Source: an uncultured Robinsoniella sp.
Lineage (GTDB): Bacteria > Bacillota > Clostridia > Lachnospirales > Lachnospiraceae
DNA length: 41,524 nucleotides
Assembly: GCA_900540475.1 (NCBI GenBank)
Contig: UQGG01000058.1
Location: forward strand, 1 to 41,524
Direction: 5' to 3'
A program made the translations under genes and the position numbers. Position 1 is the first letter of the stretch, and each line of letters opens with the position of its first letter. The notes beneath the pieces are model-generated. The model was not told where the DNA came from. It did not search any database and saw only the letters and a program-made list of their open reading frames with translations. Positions 15,516 to 24,010 of this stretch are shown piece by piece.

Positions 15516-16561
15516 AGCTTTACCGCCTTAGAAGCAGCCCTTCTCCGCTCATCCTTTAATTTAGCATAGTGCTTTTTCGTTGTGTTTACATCCGAGTGTC
15601 CCAGTACATCTGCAACAATATAAATATCCCCCGTCTCCTGATATAACGCCGTTCCGTAAGTAGAGCGGAGTTTATGAGGAGTAATGGTTTTTACGGTAAC
15701 GGCAGAGCTGTATTTTTTAACCAATTTCTCAACGGCATCCACACTGATTCGTTTTCTAAGATTGGATAGAAATAGTGCATCTTCGTGTCCTGCAATTGGC
15801 GTGATAGAATTTCTGGACAGCTCCAGATAGTCCTTCAGGCCATTTTCCACTTCTGACCCAAAGTATACAACCATTTCATTTCCACCTTTTCGGATAATTC
15901 GGATTCCGTTATTTTTAAAATCTACATCAGAAATATTCAGCCCCACACACTCAGATACACGAATCCCGGTTCCCAGCAGAAGCGTAATAATCGCCAGATC
16001 CCTGTATTTATGCTTATTATAATGATAAAGTTGTACACCGGATAATTCATTGCCGCAATTTTCTATGTGGTCCAGCAGATTTGCCACCTCATCCGGGTCT
16101 AACTGGATAATCGCCTTATCGCTGAGTTTAGGCATATCCACCATGCGGGCAGGGTTGGATGGCACAAGCTGCCTTTTGCACAAATATTCAAAGAAGCTTC
16201 GGATGCTCGACATCTTTCTTGATATCCCTGTTCTGGAATTTGTTTCATAGGAACCATTTTCCTGGGTGGTATATGCTTTGAGATATTCCTGATATTCTTC
16301 AAAATCAACCGGCTGAAGCAGTGAAAGATCGTCCAGTTTGATATCTTTTATATTTTTTTCAGCCAGAACCGGGTTGGTGGATTGTAAGAAACGGAAAAAT
16401 ACGCGTAAATCATATGCATAAGAAATCCTTGTCTTATCACTGGTTGTCGGTTCCTTTGCACGAAAGAAATCTTTGACATAAGGCGGCAGTTCTAAAAGCA
16501 TTTCACGCAGCTTTTCCGTATTCATAATTTTTTCCTGGTCTCGATATGTAAGATTAGCCAT
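15503..16561 (-). CDS. Tyrosine recombinase (XerC/XerD-like integrase)
   Basis: A 352-residue tyrosine recombinase. An N-terminal SAM-like core-binding domain (about 15-140) is followed by the catalytic domain: GTGIRVSECVGL with the first Arg (about 200), TPHKLRSTYGTAL (HxxR, about 296-299), LGHSDVNTTKKHYAK with His and nucleophile Tyr (about 332). All catalytic residues are present. The ATG at 16561 has GGAGG 5 bases upstream; a TTG extension to 16573 would begin inside that site. There is no phage or transposon module beside it and the neighbour is a housekeeping tRNA gene, so a chromosomal Xer-like role is plausible, although it could be a stranded integrase. Confidence 0.9.
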   Translation of the reverse strand: MANLTYRDQEKIMNTEKLREMLLELPPYVKDFFRAKEPTTSDKTRISYAYDLRVFFRFLQSTNPVLAEKNIKDIKLDDLSLLQPVDFEEYQEYLKAYTTQENGSYETNSRTGISRKMSSIRSFFEYLCKRQLVPSNPARMVDMPKLSDKAIIQLDPDEVANLLDHIENCGNELSGVQLYHYNKHKYRDLAIITLLLGTGIRVSECVGLNISDVDFKNNGIRIIRKGGNEMVVYFGSEVENGLKDYLELSRNSITPIAGHEDALFLSNLRKRISVDAVEKLVKKYSSAVTVKTITPHKLRSTYGTALYQETGDIYIVADVLGHSDVNTTKKHYAKLKDERRRAASKAVKLRER

Positions 16562-16633
16562 GGGAGCCTCCAAATAAATTTATTTTTAACTTCTAAAGTA
16601 TAAAAAGTATATCACATATAGGATAAAAATACC

Positions 16634-16672
16634 AGGTTAAGCGGATAAACAAAATATTTTTCCGCCTAACCT
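16634..16672 (-). terminator. Hairpin terminator of dus, related to the hairpin at 26005
   Basis: AGGTTAAGCGGA (16634-16645) and TCCGCCTAACCT (16661-16672) pair around a 15-base AT-rich loop. On the minus strand it is followed by TATTTTTATCC, fitting a terminator for the dihydrouridine synthase, whose stop codon lies inside the stem. The stem core TTAAGCGGA...TCCGCYTAA recurs at 26008-26041. Confidence 0.7.
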
Positions 16673-17604
16673 GCAATTTCCTGTTCCCGAAATAAATTTG
16701 ATACAGCAATTTCATAATCTATCAGCTTTTCTGCTTTCTTAATCTTTTTCAAATACTTTTCCGGATTGGTAAACATCCTCCCCATATAAAACCAAAGCTC
16801 TTTCATTTTAAAAAGGACATTACGTCCTCCGGAAATCGTCTCCTGATAGCCATGATATATCATATCATGAAATTCCCGAAAAATATCTTTACTGAGTAGT
16901 CTGTGATCTTCCATACCATTTAACAGACTGGGATTCATAAGCAGCCCTCTGCCAAGCATCATAGCCTGAATACCCGGAAATTTTCCAATGAATCTATCGT
17001 AGTCCGCAGCTGTAAAAATATCTCCATTATAGCAGACTGGATTACAGGACGTTGCAAGAGCATCGCCAAATACCTCTGTATTTGGTGTATTTTTGTAATA
17101 ATCTTTCTGTATCCTGGGATGAATAATCAATTCCTCCAGAGGATATTTATTATAAATCCGGAGCAGTTCATCAAATTCATCCGGACTGTCTTTTCCAATT
17201 CTGGTCTTTATTGAAATCTTTATCTGTAATTCTGAGCATACCTGATCTAAAAACAAGTCCAATTCATCCCGAAGAGCAAGGAAGCCGGAGCCTTTATTTT
17301 TGGAAACCACGGTACCCGAAGGGCAGCCTAGATTAAGATTTACTTCTTCATATCCCAGTTGTTTTAATTCCAATGCTGTCCAGATAAATGCATCTGCCTG
17401 ATTTGTCAGAATCTGTGGAACAAGCTGAATCTGATTATTATGTTCCGGCATGATGTCCTGCATCTCCCGATAAGAAAAACGATGGTTCTGGTTCGGTACA
17501 AGAAACGGCGAAAAGTATTTATCGATCCCGGGAAATAGAGTATGATGGGCATTTCTGTAAATGTATCCTGTAATGCCTTCCATTGGTGCAAAATAGTAGC
17601 GCAT
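16666..17604 (-). CDS. tRNA-dihydrouridine synthase
   Basis: A 312-residue flavoenzyme of the Dus family, which reduces uridine in the tRNA D-loop with FMN and NADPH. The family start YYFAPMEGITGYIYRNAHH, the QILTNQADAFIWTALEL segment, NLNLGCPSGTVVSKNKGSGFLAL with the catalytic cysteine (GCPS), ISIKTRIGKD, IHPR and CYNGDIFTAADYDRF all match. It is full length. The AGGAG ribosome site precedes the ATG. Which U position it modifies is not shown. Its 5' flank carries a 12-bp minisatellite. Confidence 0.95.
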   Translation of the reverse strand: MRYYFAPMEGITGYIYRNAHHTLFPGIDKYFSPFLVPNQNHRFSYREMQDIMPEHNNQIQLVPQILTNQADAFIWTALELKQLGYEEVNLNLGCPSGTVVSKNKGSGFLALRDELDLFLDQVCSELQIKISIKTRIGKDSPDEFDELLRIYNKYPLEELIIHPRIQKDYYKNTPNTEVFGDALATSCNPVCYNGDIFTAADYDRFIGKFPGIQAMMLGRGLLMNPSLLNGMEDHRLLSKDIFREFHDMIYHGYQETISGGRNVLFKMKELWFYMGRMFTNPEKYLKKIKKAEKLIDYEIAVSNLFREQEIAG

Positions 17605-17680
17605 GATGTCTTCTCCTGTATATGATTATGATTGTGTTTAAGGCTGTTATAGTTAAGGTTACTTCTGCAAATATTGCCAA

Positions 17681-17746
17681 GTTTTTGCTATGGTTTTTGC
17701 TGTGAATATTGCTATGGTTTTTGCTATGGTTACTTCTGCGAATATT
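17681..17746 (-). repeat. Minisatellite upstream of dus, ~12-bp units
   Basis: On the minus (dus sense) strand four exact-length 12-bp units run from 17728 to 17681: CATAGCAAAAAC, CATAGCAATATT, CACAGCAAAAAC, CATAGCAAAAAC. They are bracketed by two copies of a CAATATTTGCAGAAGTAACC-like flank (near 17657-17677 and 17728-17746). The core CATAGCAAA is the same as in the 4983-5092 tract, and both lie upstream of a gene in the same sense. The rest of 17605-17906 shows no gene. Confidence 0.75.
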
Positions 17747-17906
17747 AAGATTAAGGTTTACTTTAAATCATTATATACAAAGTATTACGGAATGACAACC
17801 TGAGATTTCAGTTTATAAGAAAGACTTGCCTTGGATCTCTTTAACAGTTTTTCCAAATACTATATGAAAGATCTTGACGGATTATGTCAGATATGATAAA
17901 AGTAAT

Positions 17907-17919
17907 AAGGTAATACCTT
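17907..17919 (+). promoter_or_regulatory. Candidate GntR operator (autoregulation)
   Basis: AAGGT-AAT-ACCTT is a perfect inverted repeat just before the regulator gene. Its core GGTAATACC is repeated exactly at 18740-18748 ahead of the permease gene. Confidence 0.65.
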
Positions 17920-17941
17920 TAACGGGAAGGATGTGGGTGAA

Positions 17942-18700
17942 ATGGAAATGCTGCCGATGGAAAAGGTTAATTTGAGCAATTCCGTAAAGGCTTATTTGTT
18001 GAAATACATCCGTGGAATGGACTCCAGGCAGGGAACAAAGCTTCCGCCGGAGAATGAAATGGCAAGGAATTTCTCGGTCAGTCGTGTAACGATCAGACGG
18101 GCACTGGATGATCTGGAAAAAGAGGGGCTGATCCTGCGGATACATGGTAAGGGCACATTTGTAAATCCGGATGCCCTTCAGATTAAGACTAGCCTATTGC
18201 CCGGTGGGGAATTCCGTCAGTTGATTCGGGATTCGGGTTATGAAGCTAAATTTGAAATACAGCGGTTTGAAAAACTCCTCAGTGATGGAGAAATCAGCAG
18301 AAAACTGGAAATTCCTATTGGAACTCCTTATTATCTTCTGGAGAAACTTTATTTTGCCGACCAGCATCCGGCAATTGTAAGTATTGACCGGGTTCCCTGT
18401 GATTATTTTTTCCAGGATCCAGAGTCAGCAGAACTGAATGAGCAATCTATTTTTCATATACTTAAGCATAAAGCAGGCTGTATTATAAAACGTGATAAAA
18501 TTGAGATCGAAACGATGGATCTGGACAAAATGAAACATTTCAGCAGCTGCAGTGAAAAAATGGAGTGCAGCAGCGTATTGTGTTTCCATGGGATTAATTA
18601 TGACCAGAATAACCGTCCGGTTATTTTAGATACTGAATTTTATAACACAGACTACATACGATTTAATATGATTCGGGTAAAAGATGTTTATAAAGATTAA
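17942..18700 (+). CDS. GntR-family regulator with UTRA effector domain
   Basis: A 252-residue HutC/FarR-type regulator. The winged helix (about residues 10-78) reads LPPENEMARNFSVSRVTIRRALDDLEKEGLILRIHGKGTFVN. The C-terminal UTRA domain (about 95-245) contains IGTPYYLLEKLYFADQHPAIVSIDRVP and NNRPVILDTEFYNTDYIRF. UTRA domains bind small ligands; the next genes (purine permease and adenine deaminase) suggest a purine or related nucleotide signal. The start is uncertain between a GTG at 17933 and ATGs at 17942 and 17948, with GGAAGG at 17925-17930. It probably represses itself and the salvage genes through the GGTAATACC sites. Confidence 0.92.
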   Translation: MEMLPMEKVNLSNSVKAYLLKYIRGMDSRQGTKLPPENEMARNFSVSRVTIRRALDDLEKEGLILRIHGKGTFVNPDALQIKTSLLPGGEFRQLIRDSGYEAKFEIQRFEKLLSDGEISRKLEIPIGTPYYLLEKLYFADQHPAIVSIDRVPCDYFFQDPESAELNEQSIFHILKHKAGCIIKRDKIEIETMDLDKMKHFSSCSEKMECSSVLCFHGINYDQNNRPVILDTEFYNTDYIRFNMIRVKDVYKD

Positions 18701-18739
18701 GGTTATTTTCGAATAGCCTTTTCTTATATAAAAATAAAA

Positions 18740-18757
18740 GGTAATACCATATTACCC
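18740..18757 (+). promoter_or_regulatory. Candidate GntR operator of the purine salvage operon
   Basis: GGTAATACCATATTACCC contains the same GGTAATACC core as 17909-17917, plus an outer GGTAAT/ATTACC dyad. It lies 28-45 bases before the permease start, where a bound repressor would block transcription. Confidence 0.65.
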
Positions 18758-18784
18758 ATATTATGAATAAGGAGAAAAAGAGAA

Positions 18785-20167
18785 ATGATGGAGAGGAAAC
18801 AAAAACAAATCCCTATGCTGGAGAGAATTTTTCATTTATCAGAGCGGGGAACCAATGCCAGAACAGAGATGGTGGCAGGATTGACAACTTTTTTGACTTG
18901 CGTGTACATAGTAGCTGTAAATCCGGCTATTCTGTCAGCAGCAGGAATGGATACAAAGGCTGTATTCTGGGCAACTGCTTTAGCATCTGCTATTGCCTGT
19001 ATCTGGATTGGCTTCTGGGCAAACCTTCCTTTTGCGCTGGCACCTGCAATGGGTCTTAATGCCTACTTTGCCTATTATGTTGTAAATACTCTGGGTCTGA
19101 CCTGGCAGAATGCTTTGGCATGTGTATTTATATCCGGTGTTACATTTATGCTTTTAAGTATCCTGAAAGTGCAGCAGAAAATAGTGGATGCCATGCCGGA
19201 ATGCATTAAATTGTCCGTAGGTGCCGGCATCGGCTTTTTCATTGCATTTACCGGGCTGCATCAGGCAGGCATTATCACATCTTCCAAAGATACGCTGTTA
19301 ACATTGGGTGATTTATCAAATCCCGGTGCGCTTTTGGCTTTAGCCGGAATTTTTGTCATGGCTGTTCTTGTTATCAAAAAAGTGAAAGGCGGCATACTCA
19401 TTGGAATTCTTGCGATTACTGTTATCGGTATCTTCATTACAAATCCATTGACGGGAACTTCCTACACACAGCTTCCCGAAACACTGGTTGCATTTGATAA
19501 TCCGGTTAAAGCACTTTCTCCCACTTTAGGGCAGTTATCCATAAAGGGAATGTTTACCGGTGCTCCGGTAGTAGTCTTAGGGGTAATCTTTGCGATTATC
19601 AGCTTTTTGTTTGTAGATTTATTTGACAGTATCGGCGTATTGTTAGGCGTTGCATCCAAAGCCGGACTGCTGGACAAAGACGGTAACCTTCCATGTGCAG
19701 GAAAAGCTCTATTTGTATCCGCCGGAGGTGCTGCCATCGGTGCCCTGCTTGGCACAAATACCGTGACCATCTATGGTGCTGAAAGTACAACAGGTATTGC
19801 CGAAGGCGGAAGAACCGGAATGACTGCCTGTGTAACAGGAGTATTGTTTATTCTGGCATTATTTTTCTCTCCGATATTTTTAATGGTTCCATCCATTGCA
19901 ACGGCACCGGCTCTCGTTATGGTAGGTATCTTTATGATAGAACCCCTTTGCAATATAGATCTGAAGGATATCTCCATTGCACTTCCGGTATTTTTAACCG
20001 TTGCAATCATGCCATTTTCCTATAATATCGCATACGGAATCTTATTTGGTATGATTGGGTATACCGTAGGGAAAATTGCAACCGGTAAATCAAAAGAATT
20101 AACCGGTACCGTTAAAATACTGACCGTCCTGTTCATCCTTTATCTTGTACTGGACATTCTTTTATAA
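18785..20167 (+). CDS. NCS2 purine permease (AzgA/PbuG-like)
   Basis: A 460-residue membrane transporter of the AzgA branch of NCS2, which imports adenine, guanine or hypoxanthine with protons. Signature segments are RTEMVAGLTTFLTCVYIVAVNP near the N-terminus, FALAPAMGLNAYFAYYVV, KLSVGAGIGFFIAFTGLHQAGII, FVDLFDSIGVLLGVASKAG and GAESTTGIAEGGRTGMTACVTG. About a dozen helices are expected. Adenine is the likely substrate because adenine deaminase follows 15 bases after it. GGAG lies 10 bases before the ATG at 18785; an ATG at 18788 is equally possible. Confidence 0.93.
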   Translation: MMERKQKQIPMLERIFHLSERGTNARTEMVAGLTTFLTCVYIVAVNPAILSAAGMDTKAVFWATALASAIACIWIGFWANLPFALAPAMGLNAYFAYYVVNTLGLTWQNALACVFISGVTFMLLSILKVQQKIVDAMPECIKLSVGAGIGFFIAFTGLHQAGIITSSKDTLLTLGDLSNPGALLALAGIFVMAVLVIKKVKGGILIGILAITVIGIFITNPLTGTSYTQLPETLVAFDNPVKALSPTLGQLSIKGMFTGAPVVVLGVIFAIISFLFVDLFDSIGVLLGVASKAGLLDKDGNLPCAGKALFVSAGGAAIGALLGTNTVTIYGAESTTGIAEGGRTGMTACVTGVLFILALFFSPIFLMVPSIATAPALVMVGIFMIEPLCNIDLKDISIALPVFLTVAIMPFSYNIAYGILFGMIGYTVGKIATGKSKELTGTVKILTVLFILYLVLDILL

Positions 20168-20182
20168 ATCAGGAGGAGTACT

Positions 20183-21949
20183 ATGCGTACATTTGAAGAA
20201 ATTAAAAATACCATTGAAACAGGACTTGGGAAATATCCTTGTGACCTGAAGCTGAAAGATGTCTGTCTTGTTAATGTTTATACCAATGAAATTTACCGGA
20301 CAGATATTTATATTAAAAATAAAAGAATCATTTCTATAGAACCAGGTGCAGATCTTGAAGCAAAGGAATGTCTGGACTGCGGCGGCAAATATGCCATTCC
20401 GGGATTTATTGATACCCATATGCACTTTGAGTCAACGATGCTGTCACCGGAAGCATTAGCTTCTGTAGTAGTTCCCCAGGGAACCACTACCTTGTGCGCA
20501 GACCTGATGGAAATCGCCAACGTAGCTGGCGAAGAGGGTTTAAGAGAAATGTTGGTGTCCATGGACCGTCTGCCTTACCGTATGCTGATCGAAGTTTCCT
20601 CCAGGGTGCCTACCGCTCCGGGCTTGGAAACTACAGGAGCCATTCTTGGGGAAAAAGAAGTAAAAAAGATTATGGAATGGGAAGAAAGTATCAGCCTGGG
20701 TGAACTGGACCCGTCCAAAATCCTGTTCGTGAAAGATGAATACATCCATAAAGTTGCGGATACACTTGCCCAGAGAAAAATCGTAAACGGACATGCAATC
20801 GGGAGATTGGGACAGGAGCTGAATGTGTATGCAAGTTCAGGTATTTCCGATGACCACGAATGTGTAAATGCAGAAGAAATGCTTGCAAGACTCCGCGTGG
20901 GCATGAAAGTCCTGATCCGGGAAGGCAGCAGTGAACGTAACGTGGAAGAATTAATCAAAGGTGCCTTAAAAGAGCATATCCCGCTGGAAAACCTCATGTT
21001 CTGTACGGATGATAAACATGCCAGGGAAATTCAGCAGGAAGGACATATTAATTATAATGTAAACCGGGCAATAGCGCTTGGTATTCCTCCAATTGAAGCA
21101 ATTAAAATGGCAACCATTTATGCTGCCAAACATTTCCGGATTGAGGATGAAGTGGGAAGTATCACTCCCGGAAGGCTTGCAGACATTCAGATAGTAAATG
21201 ACATAACAAATGTGAAGGCGTCTGTTGTCATTTTTGAAGGAGAAATCGTAGCAAAAGAAAATCAGCTTTTAAAGGAATGTAAAGTTACTGAATATCCGGA
21301 ATGGATCAAACATACCGTCATTCTGAAAAAGCCGGTAACCGAAGAATCCTTTTCCTTTAAAGCGAAATCCATTGGTACACAGGCAAATGTTCGTGTGATT
21401 GATTTAATTCCCAGTCAGATTATCAATAAAGAAATGGTTGATATTTTAGCAATCCGCGACGGGGAAATTATACCGGATACAGACCGTGATATTCTAAAAC
21501 TTGCAGTAGTTGAACGCTATGGCAAGACAGGCGATATCGGGATGGGCTTTGTACATGGATTTGAATTGAAAAACGGCGCGCTGGCTTATTCAATGTCTCA
21601 CGACCATCACAATATTGTCGTAGTTGGCACCAATAATAAAGATATGGCTGCGGCAGTAAACGGTGTAGCCAAGATGAATGGCGGCCTTACAGTGGCATCC
21701 AATGGAGAGGTAACACATCAGATGTGTCTGCCGATCGGTGGATTAATGAGTGAAAAAAATGCAGAAGAGATTATGGAAGAGCTGGATATTATGAACGATG
21801 CGGCAAAGGAACTGGGATGCAATATGTCTGCTCCCTTTATGTCCTTAAGCTTTATTTCTCTGCCCACAGTACCGGAGTTAGGTCTTACTGATAAAGGACT
21901 GATTGATGTTTTAAATCATAAATTAATTGACGTTGAAATATTCAACTAA
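20183..21949 (+). CDS. ade: Adenine deaminase
   Basis: A 588-residue metal-dependent amidohydrolase of the bacterial Ade family (length matches the usual 570-600), which turns adenine into hypoxanthine and ammonia. Metal-binding motifs are PGFIDTHMHFEST, then VNGHAIG, SDDHECVNAEEM and the FCTDDKHAREIQQEGHINYNV segment. The C-terminal domain shows HGFELKNGALAYSMSHDHHNIVVVGTN and the end is typical (APFMSLSFISLPTVPELGLTDKGLID). It is co-transcribed with the permease (AGGAGG, 15-base gap) and ends at a hairpin terminator. With the permease and GntR regulator it forms an adenine uptake and salvage unit. Confidence 0.97.
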   Translation: MRTFEEIKNTIETGLGKYPCDLKLKDVCLVNVYTNEIYRTDIYIKNKRIISIEPGADLEAKECLDCGGKYAIPGFIDTHMHFESTMLSPEALASVVVPQGTTTLCADLMEIANVAGEEGLREMLVSMDRLPYRMLIEVSSRVPTAPGLETTGAILGEKEVKKIMEWEESISLGELDPSKILFVKDEYIHKVADTLAQRKIVNGHAIGRLGQELNVYASSGISDDHECVNAEEMLARLRVGMKVLIREGSSERNVEELIKGALKEHIPLENLMFCTDDKHAREIQQEGHINYNVNRAIALGIPPIEAIKMATIYAAKHFRIEDEVGSITPGRLADIQIVNDITNVKASVVIFEGEIVAKENQLLKECKVTEYPEWIKHTVILKKPVTEESFSFKAKSIGTQANVRVIDLIPSQIINKEMVDILAIRDGEIIPDTDRDILKLAVVERYGKTGDIGMGFVHGFELKNGALAYSMSHDHHNIVVVGTNNKDMAAAVNGVAKMNGGLTVASNGEVTHQMCLPIGGLMSEKNAEEIMEELDIMNDAAKELGCNMSAPFMSLSFISLPTVPELGLTDKGLIDVLNHKLIDVEIFN

Positions 21950-21953
21950 AAAT

Positions 21954-21998
21954 ATGACTGACCCAGACAGCCGTTTCCTGTTTTGGGCCAGTCATTCT
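21954..21998 (+). terminator. Intrinsic terminator of the purine operon
   Basis: ATGACTGACCCA (21954-21965) pairs with the strand ending TTGGGCCAGTCAT (to 21995), with an internal bulge and an inner CAG/CTG pair. A short T-rich stretch (TCTGCTTTT) follows. Confidence 0.7.
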
Positions 21999-22124
21999 GC
22001 TTTTAAAAACTTACATTACTCTGATAAAATACATAGTAAATCCCATCATATTGTAGTAAAATTATGATGACAGTAAAATAAGAACTTCTTATAAGAATAG
22101 TAAAAATTGAAAAGGAGCCCCTTT

Positions 22125-23009
22125 ATGAATGAGACAAGAGTACTGGAAAACGATGTATTACGGATTGAAGTAAATGATTTTGGTGCAGAACTTGCACGGA
22201 TCTACGATAAAAAAGCAGACAGAGAGGTTTTGTGGAATGCAGATCCTGCATACTGGAACCGCCATGCACCTGTTCTGTTTCCCTTTGTTGGTGCACTGCA
22301 GGATAATCAGTACCAATACAATAATAAGACCTATGAGATGGGCCAGCACGGTTTTGCCAGAGACAGCGTATTTACAGTAGAAGAGCAGCAGCCTGAACTC
22401 ATCTGCCACAAACTAACCTGGACAGATGAAAGTCTCAAAAAATATCCATTCAAATTTTCCCTGTATATAACCCATATATTAAGTGGAAATGAAATTAAAG
22501 TTTGCTGGAAGGTAGTAAATGAGCAGGCAGAAATGATGTATTTTGGCATCGGAGCACATCCTGCTTTTCGGGTACCGGCTAAAGCAGGAGAGAAGCAGGA
22601 GGATTATTATCTGAATTTGTATTCGGACACAAAGAATTTTACATGCCTGCGCATTAATGAAAAGGGTCTGGCTCTCACAGAATCCCCGGAAATGTTTGCC
22701 GTAGAAGACGGATTCTGCCCGCTGAAGAAAGATCTTTTTACAGATGGGGTATGGATCTTTGAAGATGCACAGCTGCAAAAAACAGGACTTGCATTTCCGG
22801 ATAAAACTCCTTATGTGGAAATCAATTGTAAAGGCTTTCCCTATGTGGGAATCTGGACAAAGCCGGGTGCCCCGTTTGTATGCCTGGAACCATGGTATGG
22901 CCGTACAGATAATGACGGATTCAATGGTGATCTTTCAGCTAAAACAGGGATTCAGCAGTTAGATGCCGGGCAGATTTTTGAGGCAGATTATACCATAACC
23001 ATTTGCTGA
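22125..23009 (+). CDS. Aldose 1-epimerase family protein (LacX-like)
   Basis: A 294-residue protein of the galactose-mutarotase superfamily, LacX branch. Seen are LRIEVNDFGAELARIYDKKADREVLWN, HAPVLFPFVGAL, MGQHGFARDSVF (conserved His) and YFGIGAHPAFRVP with the catalytic-site His. YVGIWTKPGAPFVCLEPWYGRTDN supplies the glutamate (CLEPW). The superfamily interconverts anomers of sugars. The AAAGGAG before the ATG at 22125 sets the start; an in-frame ATG at 22107 overlaps no such site. A 12-bp palindrome TTCTTATAAGAA at 22086-22097 lies just upstream. It appears to be a single-gene unit, converging on the gene at 23059. Confidence 0.9.
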   Translation: MNETRVLENDVLRIEVNDFGAELARIYDKKADREVLWNADPAYWNRHAPVLFPFVGALQDNQYQYNNKTYEMGQHGFARDSVFTVEEQQPELICHKLTWTDESLKKYPFKFSLYITHILSGNEIKVCWKVVNEQAEMMYFGIGAHPAFRVPAKAGEKQEDYYLNLYSDTKNFTCLRINEKGLALTESPEMFAVEDGFCPLKKDLFTDGVWIFEDAQLQKTGLAFPDKTPYVEINCKGFPYVGIWTKPGAPFVCLEPWYGRTDNDGFNGDLSAKTGIQQLDAGQIFEADYTITIC

Positions 23010-23058
23010 TAATAATGCGGTATAAAAATGGGATCGTTTTTCATAATGAACAAAATAT

Positions 23059-23802
23059 TCAGCGCTTGATATATGGATTTTGATAGCGATCCCGATTGAT
23101 TGTTTTTTTGCCGCAGCAGATGGCTTTTTGAGGGCAATAATGCAGACAGGCAAAACAATATTCGCAATGATGATGCCATTCAGGTGCCCCATTATTTATG
23201 GAAATATTGTTCACCGGGCATATCTTCATGCATTTTTTACATCCGTTGCAGGAAGCCTGAACGGTAAAGTTTTTATCCATTCCAGCGATATTTTTATGCA
23301 TAAAATTATGATAAACATTGAACAAAGGATGATAAAATTTAGGAGACAATTTTCGCTTATTCTGAACATCTTCCGCGATCACTTTGATTTTTTGTCTTGC
23401 TGCGGTAAATAGTTTTTCCTGATTTGCATTTGACTCCGGTGCAAACATCGGAAGATAATTTTCGGGCATTTTGATTGCGTATTCAGCCTGCAGGCAGACA
23501 CCCTTTGATTTCATAAGCTTACGAACGAATGGCAGTGCATTTCCGGACATGTTTCCCATATTTGCAACCGCAAAACAATAGGTTCCACTTTCGATTTCTG
23601 CATTTACGAGAAATTTTCGTACAATGGGCGGAAGTCCCAAAAAGTATACAGGGAATACAATACCTGCACAATCACTCAGCTTCATTCCTTTTGCCAGATC
23701 CGGAGTTATTTTCTCTGTCTTACAATCTGGCAGTTTAGCAGCCAGTTCTTCTGCAATCATCTGGCTGTTACCGGTACCAGTAAAATAATAAATTGTGGTC
23801 AT
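23059..23802 (-). CDS. EFR1-family flavodoxin-ferredoxin
   Basis: A 247-residue fusion of an N-terminal flavodoxin-like domain (TIYYFTGTGNSQMIAEELAAKL; GIVFPVYFLGLPPIVRKFL; FAVANMGNMSGNAL) and a C-terminal two-cluster 4Fe-4S ferredoxin (CNGCKKCMKICPVNNI and CEYCFACLHYCPQKAI). This matches the EFR1 family found in anaerobic Firmicutes. It is a cytoplasmic electron carrier or reductase with unknown partner. GGAGG sits before the ATG at 23802; a TTG at 23817 would overlap the ribosome site. It is divergent from a TetR regulator, and the shared region has repeated TTACAC...GTGTCA dyads. Confidence 0.92.
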   Translation of the reverse strand: MTTIYYFTGTGNSQMIAEELAAKLPDCKTEKITPDLAKGMKLSDCAGIVFPVYFLGLPPIVRKFLVNAEIESGTYCFAVANMGNMSGNALPFVRKLMKSKGVCLQAEYAIKMPENYLPMFAPESNANQEKLFTAARQKIKVIAEDVQNKRKLSPKFYHPLFNVYHNFMHKNIAGMDKNFTVQASCNGCKKCMKICPVNNISINNGAPEWHHHCEYCFACLHYCPQKAICCGKKTINRDRYQNPYIKR

Positions 23803-23837
23803 ATCTTTATCCTCCAAACTTCTGTTGCTATTTAAAT

Positions 23838-23936
23838 GTTACACTTGTGTCATTTGTTGAAGACGAGTATAATCAAATTACACATCTGTGTCAATAGTTT
23901 TGCCGCAGGTTACACAATGGCATATGTTTTGTGTCA
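23838..23936. promoter_or_regulatory. Cluster of candidate TetR operators
   Basis: Three dyads share the half sites TTACAC and GTGTCA: GTTACACTTGTGTCA at 23838-23852, TTACACATCTGTGTCAA at 23878-23894, and a widely spaced pair at 23910-23915/23931-23936. They fill the region between the EFR1 and TetR genes. Confidence 0.6.
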
Positions 23937-24010
23937 TTGTAATTCGTTTGTAATTTGTTTCTTAGCAATAATTATTATCATTTCATAGAATAACAGAAGA
24001 AAGGAAATGT

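Noticed and set aside
15503..17604. Integrated element attached to a tRNA-related gene
   Set aside because: The recombinase has no phage or conjugation genes beside it, dus is complete, and no flanking direct repeats were found.
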